A stretch of DNA of 38,445 bases, taken from positions 1 to 38,445 of the forward strand of contig JAJFJN010000048.1 in the NCBI GenBank assembly GCA_021773975.1, read 5' to 3'. Below are positions 1 to 9,805 of this stretch, in pieces; the first letter of the stretch is position 1, and every line of letters begins with the position of its first letter. Source of the stretch: Gammaproteobacteria bacterium. GTDB taxonomy: Bacteria; Pseudomonadota; Gammaproteobacteria; Chromatiales; Chromatiaceae. Position numbers and translations under genes: made by a program. The notes below the pieces were generated by a model that saw nothing but the letters and a program-made list of their open reading frames with translations, was not told the DNA's origin and made no database searches.

Positions 1-2
1 TA

Positions 3-89
3 ATGACGGCGATCGAAAATCGCGTCGATGAATTCTTTGTCCAGGCGCTTCAGCTTGATGCGTTTACATTGAAAATGGAGTTTAAGTAG
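3..89 (+). CDS. 3' end of an unidentified gene cut by the window edge
   Basis: An open frame runs from the window edge to a TAG at 87-89, giving 28 codons that end in LQLDAFTLKMEFK. An ATG at position 3 is in frame, but the frame could extend further left, so this may be the C-terminus of a longer protein. The peptide was not recognised. It converges on the minus-strand ORF ending at 82 and overlaps it by a few bases. Because the right edge of the window is inside a transposase gene, this edge may also be inside a repeated element; that is inference. Confidence 0.3.
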   Translation: MTAIENRVDEFFVQALQLDAFTLKMEFK

Positions 90-231
90 CATGCGCTTTT
101 ACTTGATTATGCTGAATTTGAACTCCGAAACTTGAGTTATTAGAAATCTGTGCTTCTAAGGCTCCATAATTAATACCACCCCCAGACACCCCCGCCATTG
201 CGGACTGGCTTCCACTCGGCTCAAAAATCAT
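82..231 (-). CDS. Small 49-codon ORF downstream of the Rhs partner gene
   Basis: The ORF begins at the ATG whose first base is 231 and ends with TAA at 82-84. An AGAAGG Shine-Dalgarno-like sequence lies about six bases upstream of this ATG, inside the 3' end of the preceding gene. The two genes overlap by 11 bases, which suggests translational coupling. The product is polar and rich in Gly, Ser, Asn and Gln, with no membrane segment and no recognised domain. It is third in a minus-strand series after the Rhs gene and the 95-residue membrane protein, so it could be a second accessory or immunity-type gene, or a remnant of one. Function is not known. Confidence 0.4.
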   Translation of the reverse strand: MIFEPSGSQSAMAGVSGGGINYGALEAQISNNSSFGVQIQHNQVKAHAT

Positions 232-508
232 CATTTACCTTCTGAAGAAAACGGGCCATCATAAATATAAAATAAAACACTGAAATGGAAACTATAACCA
301 CCACCATAGCGCTCTTATGTAAACCAATTTTTTCAATCCAGTTTTCTTTTAAAAATAAAATAAGACCTGCACTCATCAGAATACTCGTGCAAATATATAC
401 AAGACGAACCCATAAGGTATTTTTAAGCTTCATACATACTACCTCCCCACCAGATTGAATTAGTCTCATTAAAAAAACAGTGATAATTACTAGAAGTTCT
501 GTCATCAT
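221..508 (-). CDS. Small three-helix membrane protein, candidate immunity protein for the Rhs tip
   Basis: This 95-residue protein has three hydrophobic segments, at about residues 4-17, 36-53 and 66-88, separated by short basic stretches, and should sit in the inner membrane. The start codon pair ATGATG lies two bases after the stop codon of the Rhs gene, so translation is probably coupled. In polymorphic toxin loci the gene directly after an Rhs toxin usually encodes the cognate immunity protein, and membrane-active toxins often have small multi-helix immunity proteins. That role is inferred from position and topology only; no immunity family was recognised. An internal Met at residue 26 is an alternative start that would remove the first helix. 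Confidence 0.7.
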   Translation of the reverse strand: MMTELLVIITVFLMRLIQSGGEVVCMKLKNTLWVRLVYICTSILMSAGLILFLKENWIEKIGLHKSAMVVVIVSISVFYFIFMMARFLQKVNDDF

Positions 509-510
509 AA

Positions 511-3500
511 TTATTTTGCCACTCGGTCATGCGTATCATATATGCCTACAGCACTTGTTACGCCTTCCATACCTAAACCAAATTGAGTTGATGTTTTATA
601 TGCTTGCACAAAGTCTTTGGGTATCGTATTAAATAATGGCCTAGCAGATGCTTTTAAAACCGGACGAGCTAACCCACCAATGGAAGTTGCTAAATTTACT
701 CCTCCATATAAAAAATTACCTGCATCCTCATCGCCCATTAAATCAATAGCTACATTTCTTGCAGGCCCATCTTTACCTGAAAAGCCTTCATAAACATTGC
801 TCACACCTAAAGCTGCGAGTGGCCCACCTATAGCGCATCCCGCTGCCGTGGCACATAAAGTACCACCTAAACCAATTTGGGCAGCCCCACCGTAAACAGT
901 TAATGTATCCATTACTACATTTATACCTTCATCTTCGATAAACCGAGGAATCATGGCTGCATGATATTCAACTTCATCAACCAGATTTGATACGCCAGAT
1001 TGAACTGTTGACCAAAAACCAGAATCATTACTCGCCCCCGCAAAACTCGAACTCACCCCACTCCCCGCTGTAATCGCCTGCCGGGTTAATCCCAACGGAT
1101 CAGTAAAGTTAGTCGGCGAACTCCCCGCATATGCATAAGGATTAATCCCATCCCCAAACCCAATCGGATCACGTTGAGTAAACCGCCCCGCCGTAGGATC
1201 ATAATACCGCGCCCGATAGTAGATTAACCCCGTAGCATCCGGCTCACGCCCGGTATATCCAAACTGTGGGACTCCAGAGCCAGCAAGCGTATTACCCCAA
1301 GCATCAAAACGGGCGCTACCTTGAGTCACGCCACCGTTATCACTCACCGCAACAGCTGAACCCAACCCATCCTGATGGTAATACCTTGTATCGTTGGCAT
1401 TGGGTGTGCCACGCACAACTGGCTGATCTATCCCGGTATAACTGTAATGCGCCAGCGCTGCATTCCAATCACTGCCATACTCAGACCAGATGCTCATGCC
1501 ACTATAAAGAAAGCGCTGTTTTGTACCCGCTACATCTTTTTCTATGCGTCGCCCTTTGGGATCATACTTGTAGGTTTCGGTCGCTATGTTGCTCCCTTCC
1601 ACCTGTTCAAGTTGGTCCAACGCATCATAGGTAAATGCACGTGTTACACCACTTTCATCCTTGCTAATAAGATTGCCGTTATCATCGTAAGTGAAGCTGG
1701 CAACAGGCGAGCCAACATCTGACCCATCACGAATGTTCTGCAGTTGTTGAGCATTATCGTATTGGTAGAAGTGGGTTGGCCCACCATTAGGATGCCGTGT
1801 CCGGCGGTTGCCATATTGGTCATATTTGTAATTTTCTACTGATGTGGCACCTGCATCCTTGAACACCTCAACAAGACGGTCGAGGTTGTCATAACTGTAG
1901 GTATAATCAGTCGTGGTTGCTGCTATATTTTCTGTGTGGCCGCTACGTCGTCCTGAGGTGTCGTAGCCGTAGTCATGTTGGCTTATGATCCCTTGTGATG
2001 TCTGGTTGACCAGTTTGGTCAGCTTGTTGCCATCATCGTAGCTGTAGCGGGCGCTTACGCCATTGGGGCTGTTGGTTTCACGCAGGCGTCCACCGGCATC
2101 GAATACAAAGTTTACACGCTCGCCATAAGGCGCTTGCATTGCGGTGAGTCGGCCTGCTGCATCGTAGAGAAAGTCGGTGCGTTTATTTTCACTGTCTGTA
2201 ATGCTGTTGAGCAGGCCCCCGGGACTGCGGTCATAGGTGAGTGTTTTGTTGCCCCGACTGTCGGTGACTGTAGCCAGTCGGTTAGCACTGTCGTGCGTAT
2301 AGCTGTAGGTAACCTCAGGTGTCACTACGCTGGTGATCTGCCCCAGGGTGTTGTAGTGGTAGGTTGTGATATGTGGACTGCCATCACCTGCTGAGCGTTT
2401 GGCTGTGCGATGTGTGAGCAGACCACTACGTGCATGATCATAAGCAAGCTCGACGATATGCCCATTGGGTGATTCTGTACGTATTTGATTACCGTGGCTA
2501 TCATAGAAATAGCGGGCAATCTTACTGTTAGCATCATGTTTCTCTATGAGGTGGCCAAAGTCATCATAGATATAGGTTGCTTGTACCGCCAGGACATCAC
2601 CCGTAGCGGCACCCAATGGATCGGTGGTATAGCCCGCCTGAAGGGTAGTGACATAGCCCAGGCTATTGTAGGTGGTTTTTGTGACCAGGCGTGCATTCAT
2701 CTGGCTCAGGTCGATAAAACTATCATGTGTCGGCCCTACACTTCGTACGGGACGGTTTAGTGCATCATATTCAGTCAGACTTTCACGACCGGCATTGTCA
2801 CTGGTTTTGGTTACGTTGCCGTTGTCATCATAGAAGTATTCCAGGGTGCGGTTATCAGCGGTGATGACCTTTTGCAGGCGACCATTCTCTGAGGCACCGT
2901 AGTATTGATAGGTGGTGCTGATGCCGTTGGGGTTGGTTACTTTTGTTGGGCGGCCTCCGATATCATATTCGGTGCTGACCGCATGGCCATGTTCATCATA
3001 GGCCTTGGTGGGACGATTCTGTTTGTCATATTCAAAGTGGATGCTGAAGCCATCGGGGTTTGTGACTTTGATGACATTGCCAATTTCATCATATTCACTG
3101 TGGGCGGCATGGCCTGCCACGTTGGTCTGGCTGATGGGGCGATCCAGCGTGTCATATGTAACAGTGTTATGAACCAACAACCCCATCTTTCCATCAGATT
3201 TGACACCTAGCAGACTTGAGATTTCAAGGTTGCCGTTGTCATCGTAGCTGAAATCCTGCCATTGACCCAAGCTATCGGTGGCACGTGAGATGCGGCCATT
3301 GGCATTGTACTCAACCTGGCTTTCATAGAAGGCACCATTAACACCTTGTTTGATACGACCGAGCGCATCAAAGGTTTGAGTGGCAGTGACACACTGATCC
3401 ATAAGTGTGCCGCTTGCATTCTGCTGGAGGCCACAGCGTTTGATGGTTTCAGGATTTAAGAAGTTGGTTCCATCGTAGGTATATTCTACATAGGGGCCCT

Positions 3501-6500
3501 GGCTCTCCCGATCAGAAAAATCCTTGACCTGTTTGCTTTTGAGCAGATTGCCATGGGCATCATAGGCATTAGTACTCCAGGAGAGGATGTTTGTATCAGA
3601 AGGCGTATACGAGCAGGAGTTCCTCTCTGGAGCTGTTAATACTGTATTTTTCTTGAGTGCAATAACGTCTGTGCGGTTGCCCTTATTGTCGTAGCGGTAA
3701 AGTACGTAATTGCCATTGGCACCTTTAATTGTGCAGGGCAGATGAAAGGCATTATCACCTCGTCCTAAATATTCTAATGTGCTGCCATCTGGTAGTGTGC
3801 TTTTTGTCAGATCACCACTGAAATCATACTTAGATTGGGTTTCGTAACCCAGTGTGTGTTGACGCTTGGTTTCACTCAGTGGGTTGTTGATATCGGTGTA
3901 TTCATATTGAAGACGAGACTCATCGCCTTGAATATGCTGTACCTGCTGGCCATATTCATTGAATAGGTAGGTTTGGCTGGTGCCCCGTTCATCAGTTGTT
4001 ACTGTCTCTCGTCTGAACTTGTTATAGCGAAATGTGAAAGTCTGTCCCTGGCTATCTTTGTGACGGAATACCTTGCCATTGGTGTAATACTCGAATGTCA
4101 TGCTGTTGCCGTTCGGATAGGTGAACGATTTCATGGCCCGGTCTAGGTTGGTTCCTTCGCTTGCTGTGTAGTAGACATAGGCGGTGGTGGACTGTTCTTG
4201 TCCTGCTACTGCTTGTGGGGTCTCGAATTTATCCAGGTTGTTGTTGACGTAACTGTAACGGAAGGTGCGTCCACTCCAATCCTCTACCCGTGTTATGTGA
4301 TGATCAGCATTGTCATAGTAGAAGGTTAAACTGCGATTCAGGTCATCTTGAACAGAGGTCAGGTTATCTCCGTTGTAGGCAAAGGTTAGTGTATTGCCGT
4401 TGCGGTCAACCACTCTGGATAGCTTTGCGATGTCTCCTGCTGCACCCGCTATATTTTGAAAATAAAAGGTCAGGCCATTTTTCTCACGAATACTGTATTC
4501 GCCATTACCTTCTCTTTTGGCTGCAACGTACACATTATCTGGGTTAGTAAATACAGTACTGACCGGAACACCATTGACTGTTCCTGTGACATCAAAAGCA
4601 GTGGTGGCACCGGTACCATCTACCCAGATAGCGGATTGTGTTGGATTGGTCGTACTGTCCGATGGATCATCATCATAAAACTTCAGATAGTGGTTGAAGC
4701 TGTGCGTCCAGCCAAAGCCCAGTGGGCTATCTTTTCGAACATGAGAGTTGTAGGTGCGCTCAAAGGCAATATCAAGACCACCGCGCCCTTTTAGATAAAT
4801 ATCACGCTCCTGGTGATACATATTTCCAGAGACCATGTTAACGGGATCACCGGAAGCATTTGTGTTGTTTGTTACCCCAGTGGTTGTACCAGGGGTTCCT
4901 GATGCATATATTTGCGGGGTAGTCGTTGTCCCAGAGGAGTAAAGATCATTGCTATAAGAGGTTGGTATAAGAGATTGGTATCCAGTACCTAATATATTGT
5001 CATAGTTATTAGATATCGGTGTTGGAAGCAGATAACCCCCATTATAATCACCAGCAATCTTATAGCCTGCCTTATAGTCGCCACCAACGTTATATTCTGA
5101 AGCCCAAACAGCCCCTAGCCAGCTGTCATAATTAATTAAGCAGGTTGGCAGCGTAACCTTGCTGTAGTTGTTGGTAAATAATTCTTTAAGGGTGTCCTTT
5201 GTTGATTGACTGTAGTTTAGGTTATGCGGTGATGTGCTACAGCCCTGATTAAGCAAGGTATCCACTTGTGCTGCACGGGTCAGCTCAACAATAGCGGTTC
5301 CTACATCATTTGCATACTGCAGGCCACGCACCGTACTTACAGCATCAGCATAGGCATGCTCCTGCCAAATATATGCTTCATAGGCTGATGCAGCGTAGCC
5401 ACCCAGCAGAAAGGTATCAAAACTACTTGTGCCCGTAGAAATATTGAGGCTTCGTGATTTTCCTCCTGGAACATCCACCAGCATGCCATCTCCAGAGACA
5501 GCAAATGCTAAATCAAAAAAGTAATCCACTCTCATGGCCGTGGAGGTAAGGCCAATATGATGGCCGCTATCTCCCGTCTCTCCAAACAGCTTTCCAATTT
5601 GCTTTGATGACTCTGCATAGTACCCCATGTACTTTAGCCCTACGATATGCAGGTATTCACCCAAGGTATCATCCTGTTGCTCATTGGGGAGCGTGTTTCC
5701 AACATCAACCAACAACCTTTTTGAGCGTTCTTCTATTAGAAGTTCAGACGCATGAAAGCCGTAGGCCTGCAAGGCATGATAATTGTGCCCACCAATATTG
5801 GTGTAATTAACCTCATTTAACGTAACACCATTCTGCTTAACTGCAATACGCAGTTGATTGGTTTTTGAGCAAATATCAACGGTGGTAGGGGTGCCAGAGG
5901 GTGTGATGTCCGTACCATCAAATTTGAAGACCGGTTGCACACTCACATTTGCCGTGCAATCCATCTCTCCACCACTCTGTATCCAGCTATCAATGAATGT
6001 TTGATCCGCCGTGGTTGCCCCTTTGAACGAAAGGGTCATACGCCCACTGACCAATTCAACCATATCCATCGAGAGCATGGGTATAAGTGGTGTACCACAA
6101 ACCAGATCATCAGGCTGGCATCCAATTGAATTTTTTATTTCAAATTCTGCCCGGATGCGATGAGCTTGAGGAATGGCTGCTACATCAGACTGGGCTGTAC
6201 CATCCCATTGTTTAAATGAAGCAACCCTATATGGCAGGGTACTTGGCAAGATATCAATCGCCTGCTGGATGATTGTTCCTCGATAACCACCATTATGTAC
6301 TAGCGGTTTTCCCAGAACTGCTTCCAATTGATCTCGCAATGCCTCATGAGGCATTACAGTCGTACGCGTGCTGAGATAACCAGAGTAATCAAATGAAAAC
6401 CCACCTGACACGTCTGCAACAGTAGCGCCCTCAGTGAAGGTTATTTCCTTGAAGCCAGGGTCAAGAGGTATCCAGTGAAAACCGCTATTATCGCTGTTAG

Positions 6501-7782
6501 AACCACGGTAGTTATCATATGGGACACAGGCCTCTGCCCATACATGTACAAACGTATTGTTGTAAACACTATCTGGATCGTCAGCAACAGGCACCCCTGG
6601 AGTCTGTCCTTGCCTCAATCTTTTTATTGCTGCCAAAAATGTTTTTACCCCAAGCCAATCTGGATATCTGGAATCATTACCATCGAAGTAAATCTCACCC
6701 TTAACAAATCGTGCTGGAATGTTGGATGCACGAAACAGCGCTATCAACAAAGAAGCTTGATCTGTTGCCCCTCCCGCACCACTTTTAAGCGTGCCAACCG
6801 CACCCTTTAAAGAACCATAGTAAGGTTCAAACTCAATATTGTTTTTGATATAGGAATAGATTTTGATCGGAGAGTATTCCAGCTTTTCAGCCAATGCCGA
6901 AATCTCCGGATGGTTAACCATAATCTCCGGCAGCGCATCGCCTAAATCAGCAGCATTAAAGTTACAGCTACTGGCCTCTGGTGGCATTGCAAGAGGAGCA
7001 CCAGCATAAGCATCAGCTATTCCAAAAGCCTGTAAAACTCCGTCCTGCAATCCTTCTGGTAGAAATTGCCCTGTGGCAGGTAAATCTACTAAAGGCGATG
7101 CATACGCAGGTGGAGGAGCATTTGGAATATCATCTGGCGTTAGCGTTGTCGGCTTATCCAGTGAAAATGTTGGCGTTGGTTCTCCACTCTCTCCGATACG
7201 TGGCGGCTGTAATTTTAATAGTATCCGCTTCGCAGGATCGATTTTCTTTTGGCGCTCTTCCAGGCTTTGAGCTGTTATCACTCCAGCAATAACAGATTCT
7301 ACCTGATCAAAACGCTGTGAAATCTGCTGATTAAAAGGTGAATTTTTCAGCCCACGCTCTTCCAGTAAGCGCTGCATCTCTTCACGTAGCGTGACAAATT
7401 CAGCTTGTTTTGACTCGAGTAATTGAGTCAAAAGTGCAGCTTTCTTATCTCCCGCACTTTCCAATTGATTAAGAAGATTTTGTGTGTCATTTATATGATG
7501 ATTAAGTGAAACACTCAGTTCACTGGCGCGGGTTGATTTACCATCGCTTATATACGATCCCCGCACTCTTTGAAGCACATCCTCGGAATCGGGAATTGCC
7601 GCTCCTGGATTAGGATTAAGCTTTATTTGTTGCGTTAGCTCACCTGGCATACGGCTAGCTGCATTTTCTATAGAAGATTCAGTTGTTACTGGATCTACAT
7701 CTTTCCCACTATGCATCCACCAAACAACCGCTCCACCAACAGCAATAACCACGGCGATCTGATATCTAAGAAAAGTACGCAT
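511..7782 (-). CDS. Rhs/YD-repeat protein with signal anchor, transglutaminase-like domain and variable C-terminal tip
   Basis: The 2423-residue protein starts with a signal anchor (hydrophobic residues 8-22), then a charged coiled-coil-like stretch (about 95-145) and a Pro-rich linker (about 190-240). Residues 300-445 resemble a transglutaminase-like domain: the His (HVWAEA, H413) and Asp (PLDP, D441) positions are kept, but the nucleophile position reads GGATDQ with no Cys. From about residue 980 a DUF6531-like entry leads into many YD repeats. The Rhs core ends near residue 2232 with the usual YYRARYYDP...RFTQRDPIG...DPLGL sequence. The last 191 residues (511-1083) differ in style: two hydrophobic Gly/Ala-rich stretches near 2290-2330 resemble DUF4225-type toxin tips, but this match is from memory. 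Rhs cores form a shell around a toxic tip. Sec-type export with surface display is inferred from the anchor; no VgrG or PAAR gene is in the window. Confidence 0.93.
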   Translation of the reverse strand: MRTFLRYQIAVVIAVGGAVVWWMHSGKDVDPVTTESSIENAASRMPGELTQQIKLNPNPGAAIPDSEDVLQRVRGSYISDGKSTRASELSVSLNHHINDTQNLLNQLESAGDKKAALLTQLLESKQAEFVTLREEMQRLLEERGLKNSPFNQQISQRFDQVESVIAGVITAQSLEERQKKIDPAKRILLKLQPPRIGESGEPTPTFSLDKPTTLTPDDIPNAPPPAYASPLVDLPATGQFLPEGLQDGVLQAFGIADAYAGAPLAMPPEASSCNFNAADLGDALPEIMVNHPEISALAEKLEYSPIKIYSYIKNNIEFEPYYGSLKGAVGTLKSGAGGATDQASLLIALFRASNIPARFVKGEIYFDGNDSRYPDWLGVKTFLAAIKRLRQGQTPGVPVADDPDSVYNNTFVHVWAEACVPYDNYRGSNSDNSGFHWIPLDPGFKEITFTEGATVADVSGGFSFDYSGYLSTRTTVMPHEALRDQLEAVLGKPLVHNGGYRGTIIQQAIDILPSTLPYRVASFKQWDGTAQSDVAAIPQAHRIRAEFEIKNSIGCQPDDLVCGTPLIPMLSMDMVELVSGRMTLSFKGATTADQTFIDSWIQSGGEMDCTANVSVQPVFKFDGTDITPSGTPTTVDICSKTNQLRIAVKQNGVTLNEVNYTNIGGHNYHALQAYGFHASELLIEERSKRLLVDVGNTLPNEQQDDTLGEYLHIVGLKYMGYYAESSKQIGKLFGETGDSGHHIGLTSTAMRVDYFFDLAFAVSGDGMLVDVPGGKSRSLNISTGTSSFDTFLLGGYAASAYEAYIWQEHAYADAVSTVRGLQYANDVGTAIVELTRAAQVDTLLNQGCSTSPHNLNYSQSTKDTLKELFTNNYSKVTLPTCLINYDSWLGAVWASEYNVGGDYKAGYKIAGDYNGGYLLPTPISNNYDNILGTGYQSLIPTSYSNDLYSSGTTTTPQIYASGTPGTTTGVTNNTNASGDPVNMVSGNMYHQERDIYLKGRGGLDIAFERTYNSHVRKDSPLGFGWTHSFNHYLKFYDDDPSDSTTNPTQSAIWVDGTGATTAFDVTGTVNGVPVSTVFTNPDNVYVAAKREGNGEYSIREKNGLTFYFQNIAGAAGDIAKLSRVVDRNGNTLTFAYNGDNLTSVQDDLNRSLTFYYDNADHHITRVEDWSGRTFRYSYVNNNLDKFETPQAVAGQEQSTTAYVYYTASEGTNLDRAMKSFTYPNGNSMTFEYYTNGKVFRHKDSQGQTFTFRYNKFRRETVTTDERGTSQTYLFNEYGQQVQHIQGDESRLQYEYTDINNPLSETKRQHTLGYETQSKYDFSGDLTKSTLPDGSTLEYLGRGDNAFHLPCTIKGANGNYVLYRYDNKGNRTDVIALKKNTVLTAPERNSCSYTPSDTNILSWSTNAYDAHGNLLKSKQVKDFSDRESQGPYVEYTYDGTNFLNPETIKRCGLQQNASGTLMDQCVTATQTFDALGRIKQGVNGAFYESQVEYNANGRISRATDSLGQWQDFSYDDNGNLEISSLLGVKSDGKMGLLVHNTVTYDTLDRPISQTNVAGHAAHSEYDEIGNVIKVTNPDGFSIHFEYDKQNRPTKAYDEHGHAVSTEYDIGGRPTKVTNPNGISTTYQYYGASENGRLQKVITADNRTLEYFYDDNGNVTKTSDNAGRESLTEYDALNRPVRSVGPTHDSFIDLSQMNARLVTKTTYNSLGYVTTLQAGYTTDPLGAATGDVLAVQATYIYDDFGHLIEKHDANSKIARYFYDSHGNQIRTESPNGHIVELAYDHARSGLLTHRTAKRSAGDGSPHITTYHYNTLGQITSVVTPEVTYSYTHDSANRLATVTDSRGNKTLTYDRSPGGLLNSITDSENKRTDFLYDAAGRLTAMQAPYGERVNFVFDAGGRLRETNSPNGVSARYSYDDGNKLTKLVNQTSQGIISQHDYGYDTSGRRSGHTENIAATTTDYTYSYDNLDRLVEVFKDAGATSVENYKYDQYGNRRTRHPNGGPTHFYQYDNAQQLQNIRDGSDVGSPVASFTYDDNGNLISKDESGVTRAFTYDALDQLEQVEGSNIATETYKYDPKGRRIEKDVAGTKQRFLYSGMSIWSEYGSDWNAALAHYSYTGIDQPVVRGTPNANDTRYYHQDGLGSAVAVSDNGGVTQGSARFDAWGNTLAGSGVPQFGYTGREPDATGLIYYRARYYDPTAGRFTQRDPIGFGDGINPYAYAGSSPTNFTDPLGLTRQAITAGSGVSSSFAGASNDSGFWSTVQSGVSNLVDEVEYHAAMIPRFIEDEGINVVMDTLTVYGGAAQIGLGGTLCATAAGCAIGGPLAALGVSNVYEGFSGKDGPARNVAIDLMGDEDAGNFLYGGVNLATSIGGLARPVLKASARPLFNTIPKDFVQAYKTSTQFGLGMEGVTSAVGIYDTHDRVAK

Positions 7783-8767
7783 TTTTACTAGCCCTTCTGT
7801 TTGTTATTTTTCAGGTGCTTCATTTGTTTCCAATAATGCATCTGTATTTTTAGAACAAAAATGGAGGGTGTTAACGAATCCAAACACTGCAACAACATCG
7901 GCACATAAGAATGCGCTCGCATTGAGCCTTACAGCTATCTATGACCTATTGGTAATTATGAGCTACTGCGATATACCAGGAATAGCACGTTAGATCCGTC
8001 TTTCTCCATGTGAAACATATTTTTTATTACCGAGGCCAACTCCATTAGGAATCCATTACACCTCAATTGTCAGCAATTTAAGCCATGCGCTAGCATAAAT
8101 GTCAAACTTTAATTTGCCACCAAAGCCTGCAACTGGTTTTTCCACAGGGGGCATTCTATACTTTGCCAGGACTATTGAGGGGTGGCACCTGAATTTACCC
8201 TCAGGGTATCTCACGCTCACTACCAATAACACATTATCCTATTCAGCTGGGGAGGGTTGGTGTGGCTGCTGTAGGTATTTTGGGTTCGGTAGTAGCTAGT
8301 CTGGTGAGGTTTTTTGCGGTGAGTGCTGGCTATTCTGTTTCATTTTCTGATTGTCTTCCGAGAAAATTAGCACAGGCACCGATTTTGCCCCCCCGTTTGA
8401 GTGAATACTTGTGCCTAATTCAATGGCAGCTTTTGTATTTACCCGTAATTCTTCCCACTAGGCTCAGCAGGCCGCTTCTGGCACTTTGTACTCATTTGAT
8501 GACTGAATTGAAATGGCTGGTTACGCTGGACCCCCGTCAATTGCCGATGTTGGTATGAGGTGAAACCAGAGGATCTTTCCTGAAATGCCTCCTCCATACA
8601 AAGGAGACATTTAAAGTCCAGGTGACATCAGATAATAAAGAAGCAGCACAAAAAAACACCATGGACAAAAAAGGGGAAGGAGGGATTAGAATTTCTTTTC
8701 TATTTTTCGATCCATCCTCCCTCATTTGTGGATAAAAAAGTGCGAATACGTTTTGTTGACAGTGTGT
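7783..8767. other. Intergenic stretch of about 1 kb with no recognisable gene
   Basis: Several short open frames exist on both strands (for example 8099-8299 and 8262-8558 plus, 8537-8725 minus). None has a convincing ribosome binding site, a recognisable domain or plausible amino-acid composition. The Rhs gene has a GAAGGG Shine-Dalgarno-like sequence just upstream of its ATG, so its promoter should lie in 7790-8000, but no clear -35/-10 pair was seen. A purine-rich patch with a GGAGG/CCTCC inverted pair is present around 8670-8725. The stretch may be decayed mobile DNA; no transposase remnant was identified. Confidence 0.4.
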
Positions 8768-9214
8768 CTAGTTCAAAGCGAGCAATAGCTTGGTTGTATC
8801 AGTGGCAAACGTAAATTCAACCAAATTGCTGTTCAGTTCATTTAATTGGGCTGAAGCATCATTTAGCTGTTGAACGGCTTGTTTATGACGAAACTGCATG
8901 GCTGCAGCATATAAGAGTCCACCCGGCATGACGAGAGCAATTAGGCTATCACTGGTTTTGAATTTTTTAGCTTCTGCTGCTTGGGCAAGCTTAAGTTTGC
9001 GATCTTGAAGTTTGGAACCCATTCTACGCATTTCTTGAATAAGCTCATTGGAACTGAGCGTTGGTAGCGATGTTATAAACTCGCTTTCACTATTTATGTA
9101 GATCCATACGGTTGAATCGGATGCTTGCGACAAAGCTTCATCGGCATAGGCATTTAGTGGGGCAATAAAAATCTGTATCGACGCCAGAATGGCGCCTACA
9201 TATAAACGCAACAT
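8768..9214 (-). CDS. Secreted or periplasmic small protein of unknown function
   Basis: The 148-residue product has a cleavable signal peptide (hydrophobic residues 4-17, probable cleavage after NAYA near residue 24). A mature region follows with two helical, Gln/Ala/Leu/Lys-rich segments (about 55-85 and 108-135) separated by a hydrophobic stretch around 91-107 that could be a membrane or hairpin segment. A strong Shine-Dalgarno sequence (GGAGGAG) five bases before the ATG supports both the start and real expression. No family was recognised. It stands alone between non-coding stretches, so neighbours give no clue to function. Confidence 0.72.
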   Translation of the reverse strand: MLRLYVGAILASIQIFIAPLNAYADEALSQASDSTVWIYINSESEFITSLPTLSSNELIQEMRRMGSKLQDRKLKLAQAAEAKKFKTSDSLIALVMPGGLLYAAAMQFRHKQAVQQLNDASAQLNELNSNLVEFTFATDTTKLLLALN

Positions 9215-9805
9215 ATAACTCCTCCAGAATATAATTATCGTTAAAACTGCTTGGCAATATGAACCCTTACAAGGTAGCGGCTCATTTCATGCCAGGAACT
9301 GTGACCATAGTCCCCATCCTAAGTCAGGGAGTTGATAATATGATTGCCATTGATCACTCCCCACCGCCCTGCCTTTCTAGACATTCGATGTTGCTGATGG
9401 CACCAATAATGGAAATCCTTGCGCAGGATCAGAAAGCATTTACGCAATGACTTGGTCAAACCTTGACCCATCGAATCACCGACTACTGCACCATATGCGA
9501 TTACCCAGGCTTTACTGAAATTGATACTCCCTGCTATTTCATAAATCATGCAATGCTCCCCCGAAAGAATTTTTAAAACCACCCTCTCTACTCTCAGTCA
9601 GACATACATCACTAACCACTCCACCTCATAACGCTTGTTTGCGCTAACTGAAAAGGAACTAAACACCTAACCCCTAATAGGAGTATAGCTCTGTGGTTGA
9701 TTGGCAGCGTAAAATAAAGGGTTTTTGGAAAGACCGTTTATTAATATTTTAATAACTTTGTTTGCTAATAAACCTTTCCTGGCGCACATCGAGCGCTCGC
9801 ATCTT
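9215..9805. other. Stretch of about 590 bases without a confident gene
   Basis: Apart from the doubtful minus-strand ORF at 9319-9549, nothing convincing is seen. An AT-rich palindromic sequence (TTATTA, six-base spacer, TAATAA) occurs near 9737-9756. The promoter of the secreted-protein gene ending at 8768 should lie just right of 9230. Confidence 0.35.
9319..9549 (-). CDS. Doubtful 76-codon ORF
   Basis: An ATG at 9549 is preceded by a GGGGGAG sequence at a good distance for a ribosome binding site, and the frame stays open to 9319. The first 20 residues are mildly hydrophobic and the rest is rich in His, Arg and Trp, an unusual composition that argues against a real protein. No domain was recognised. 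It is listed because of its ribosome binding site; it may equally be a gene remnant. Confidence 0.22.
   Translation of the reverse strand: MIYEIAGSINFSKAWVIAYGAVVGDSMGQGLTKSLRKCFLILRKDFHYWCHQQHRMSRKAGRWGVINGNHIINSLT

Noticed and set aside
8262-8558. 98-codon plus-strand ORF in the gap after the Rhs gene
   Set aside because: Low-complexity Leu/Pro-rich sequence, no ribosome binding site and no recognisable family.
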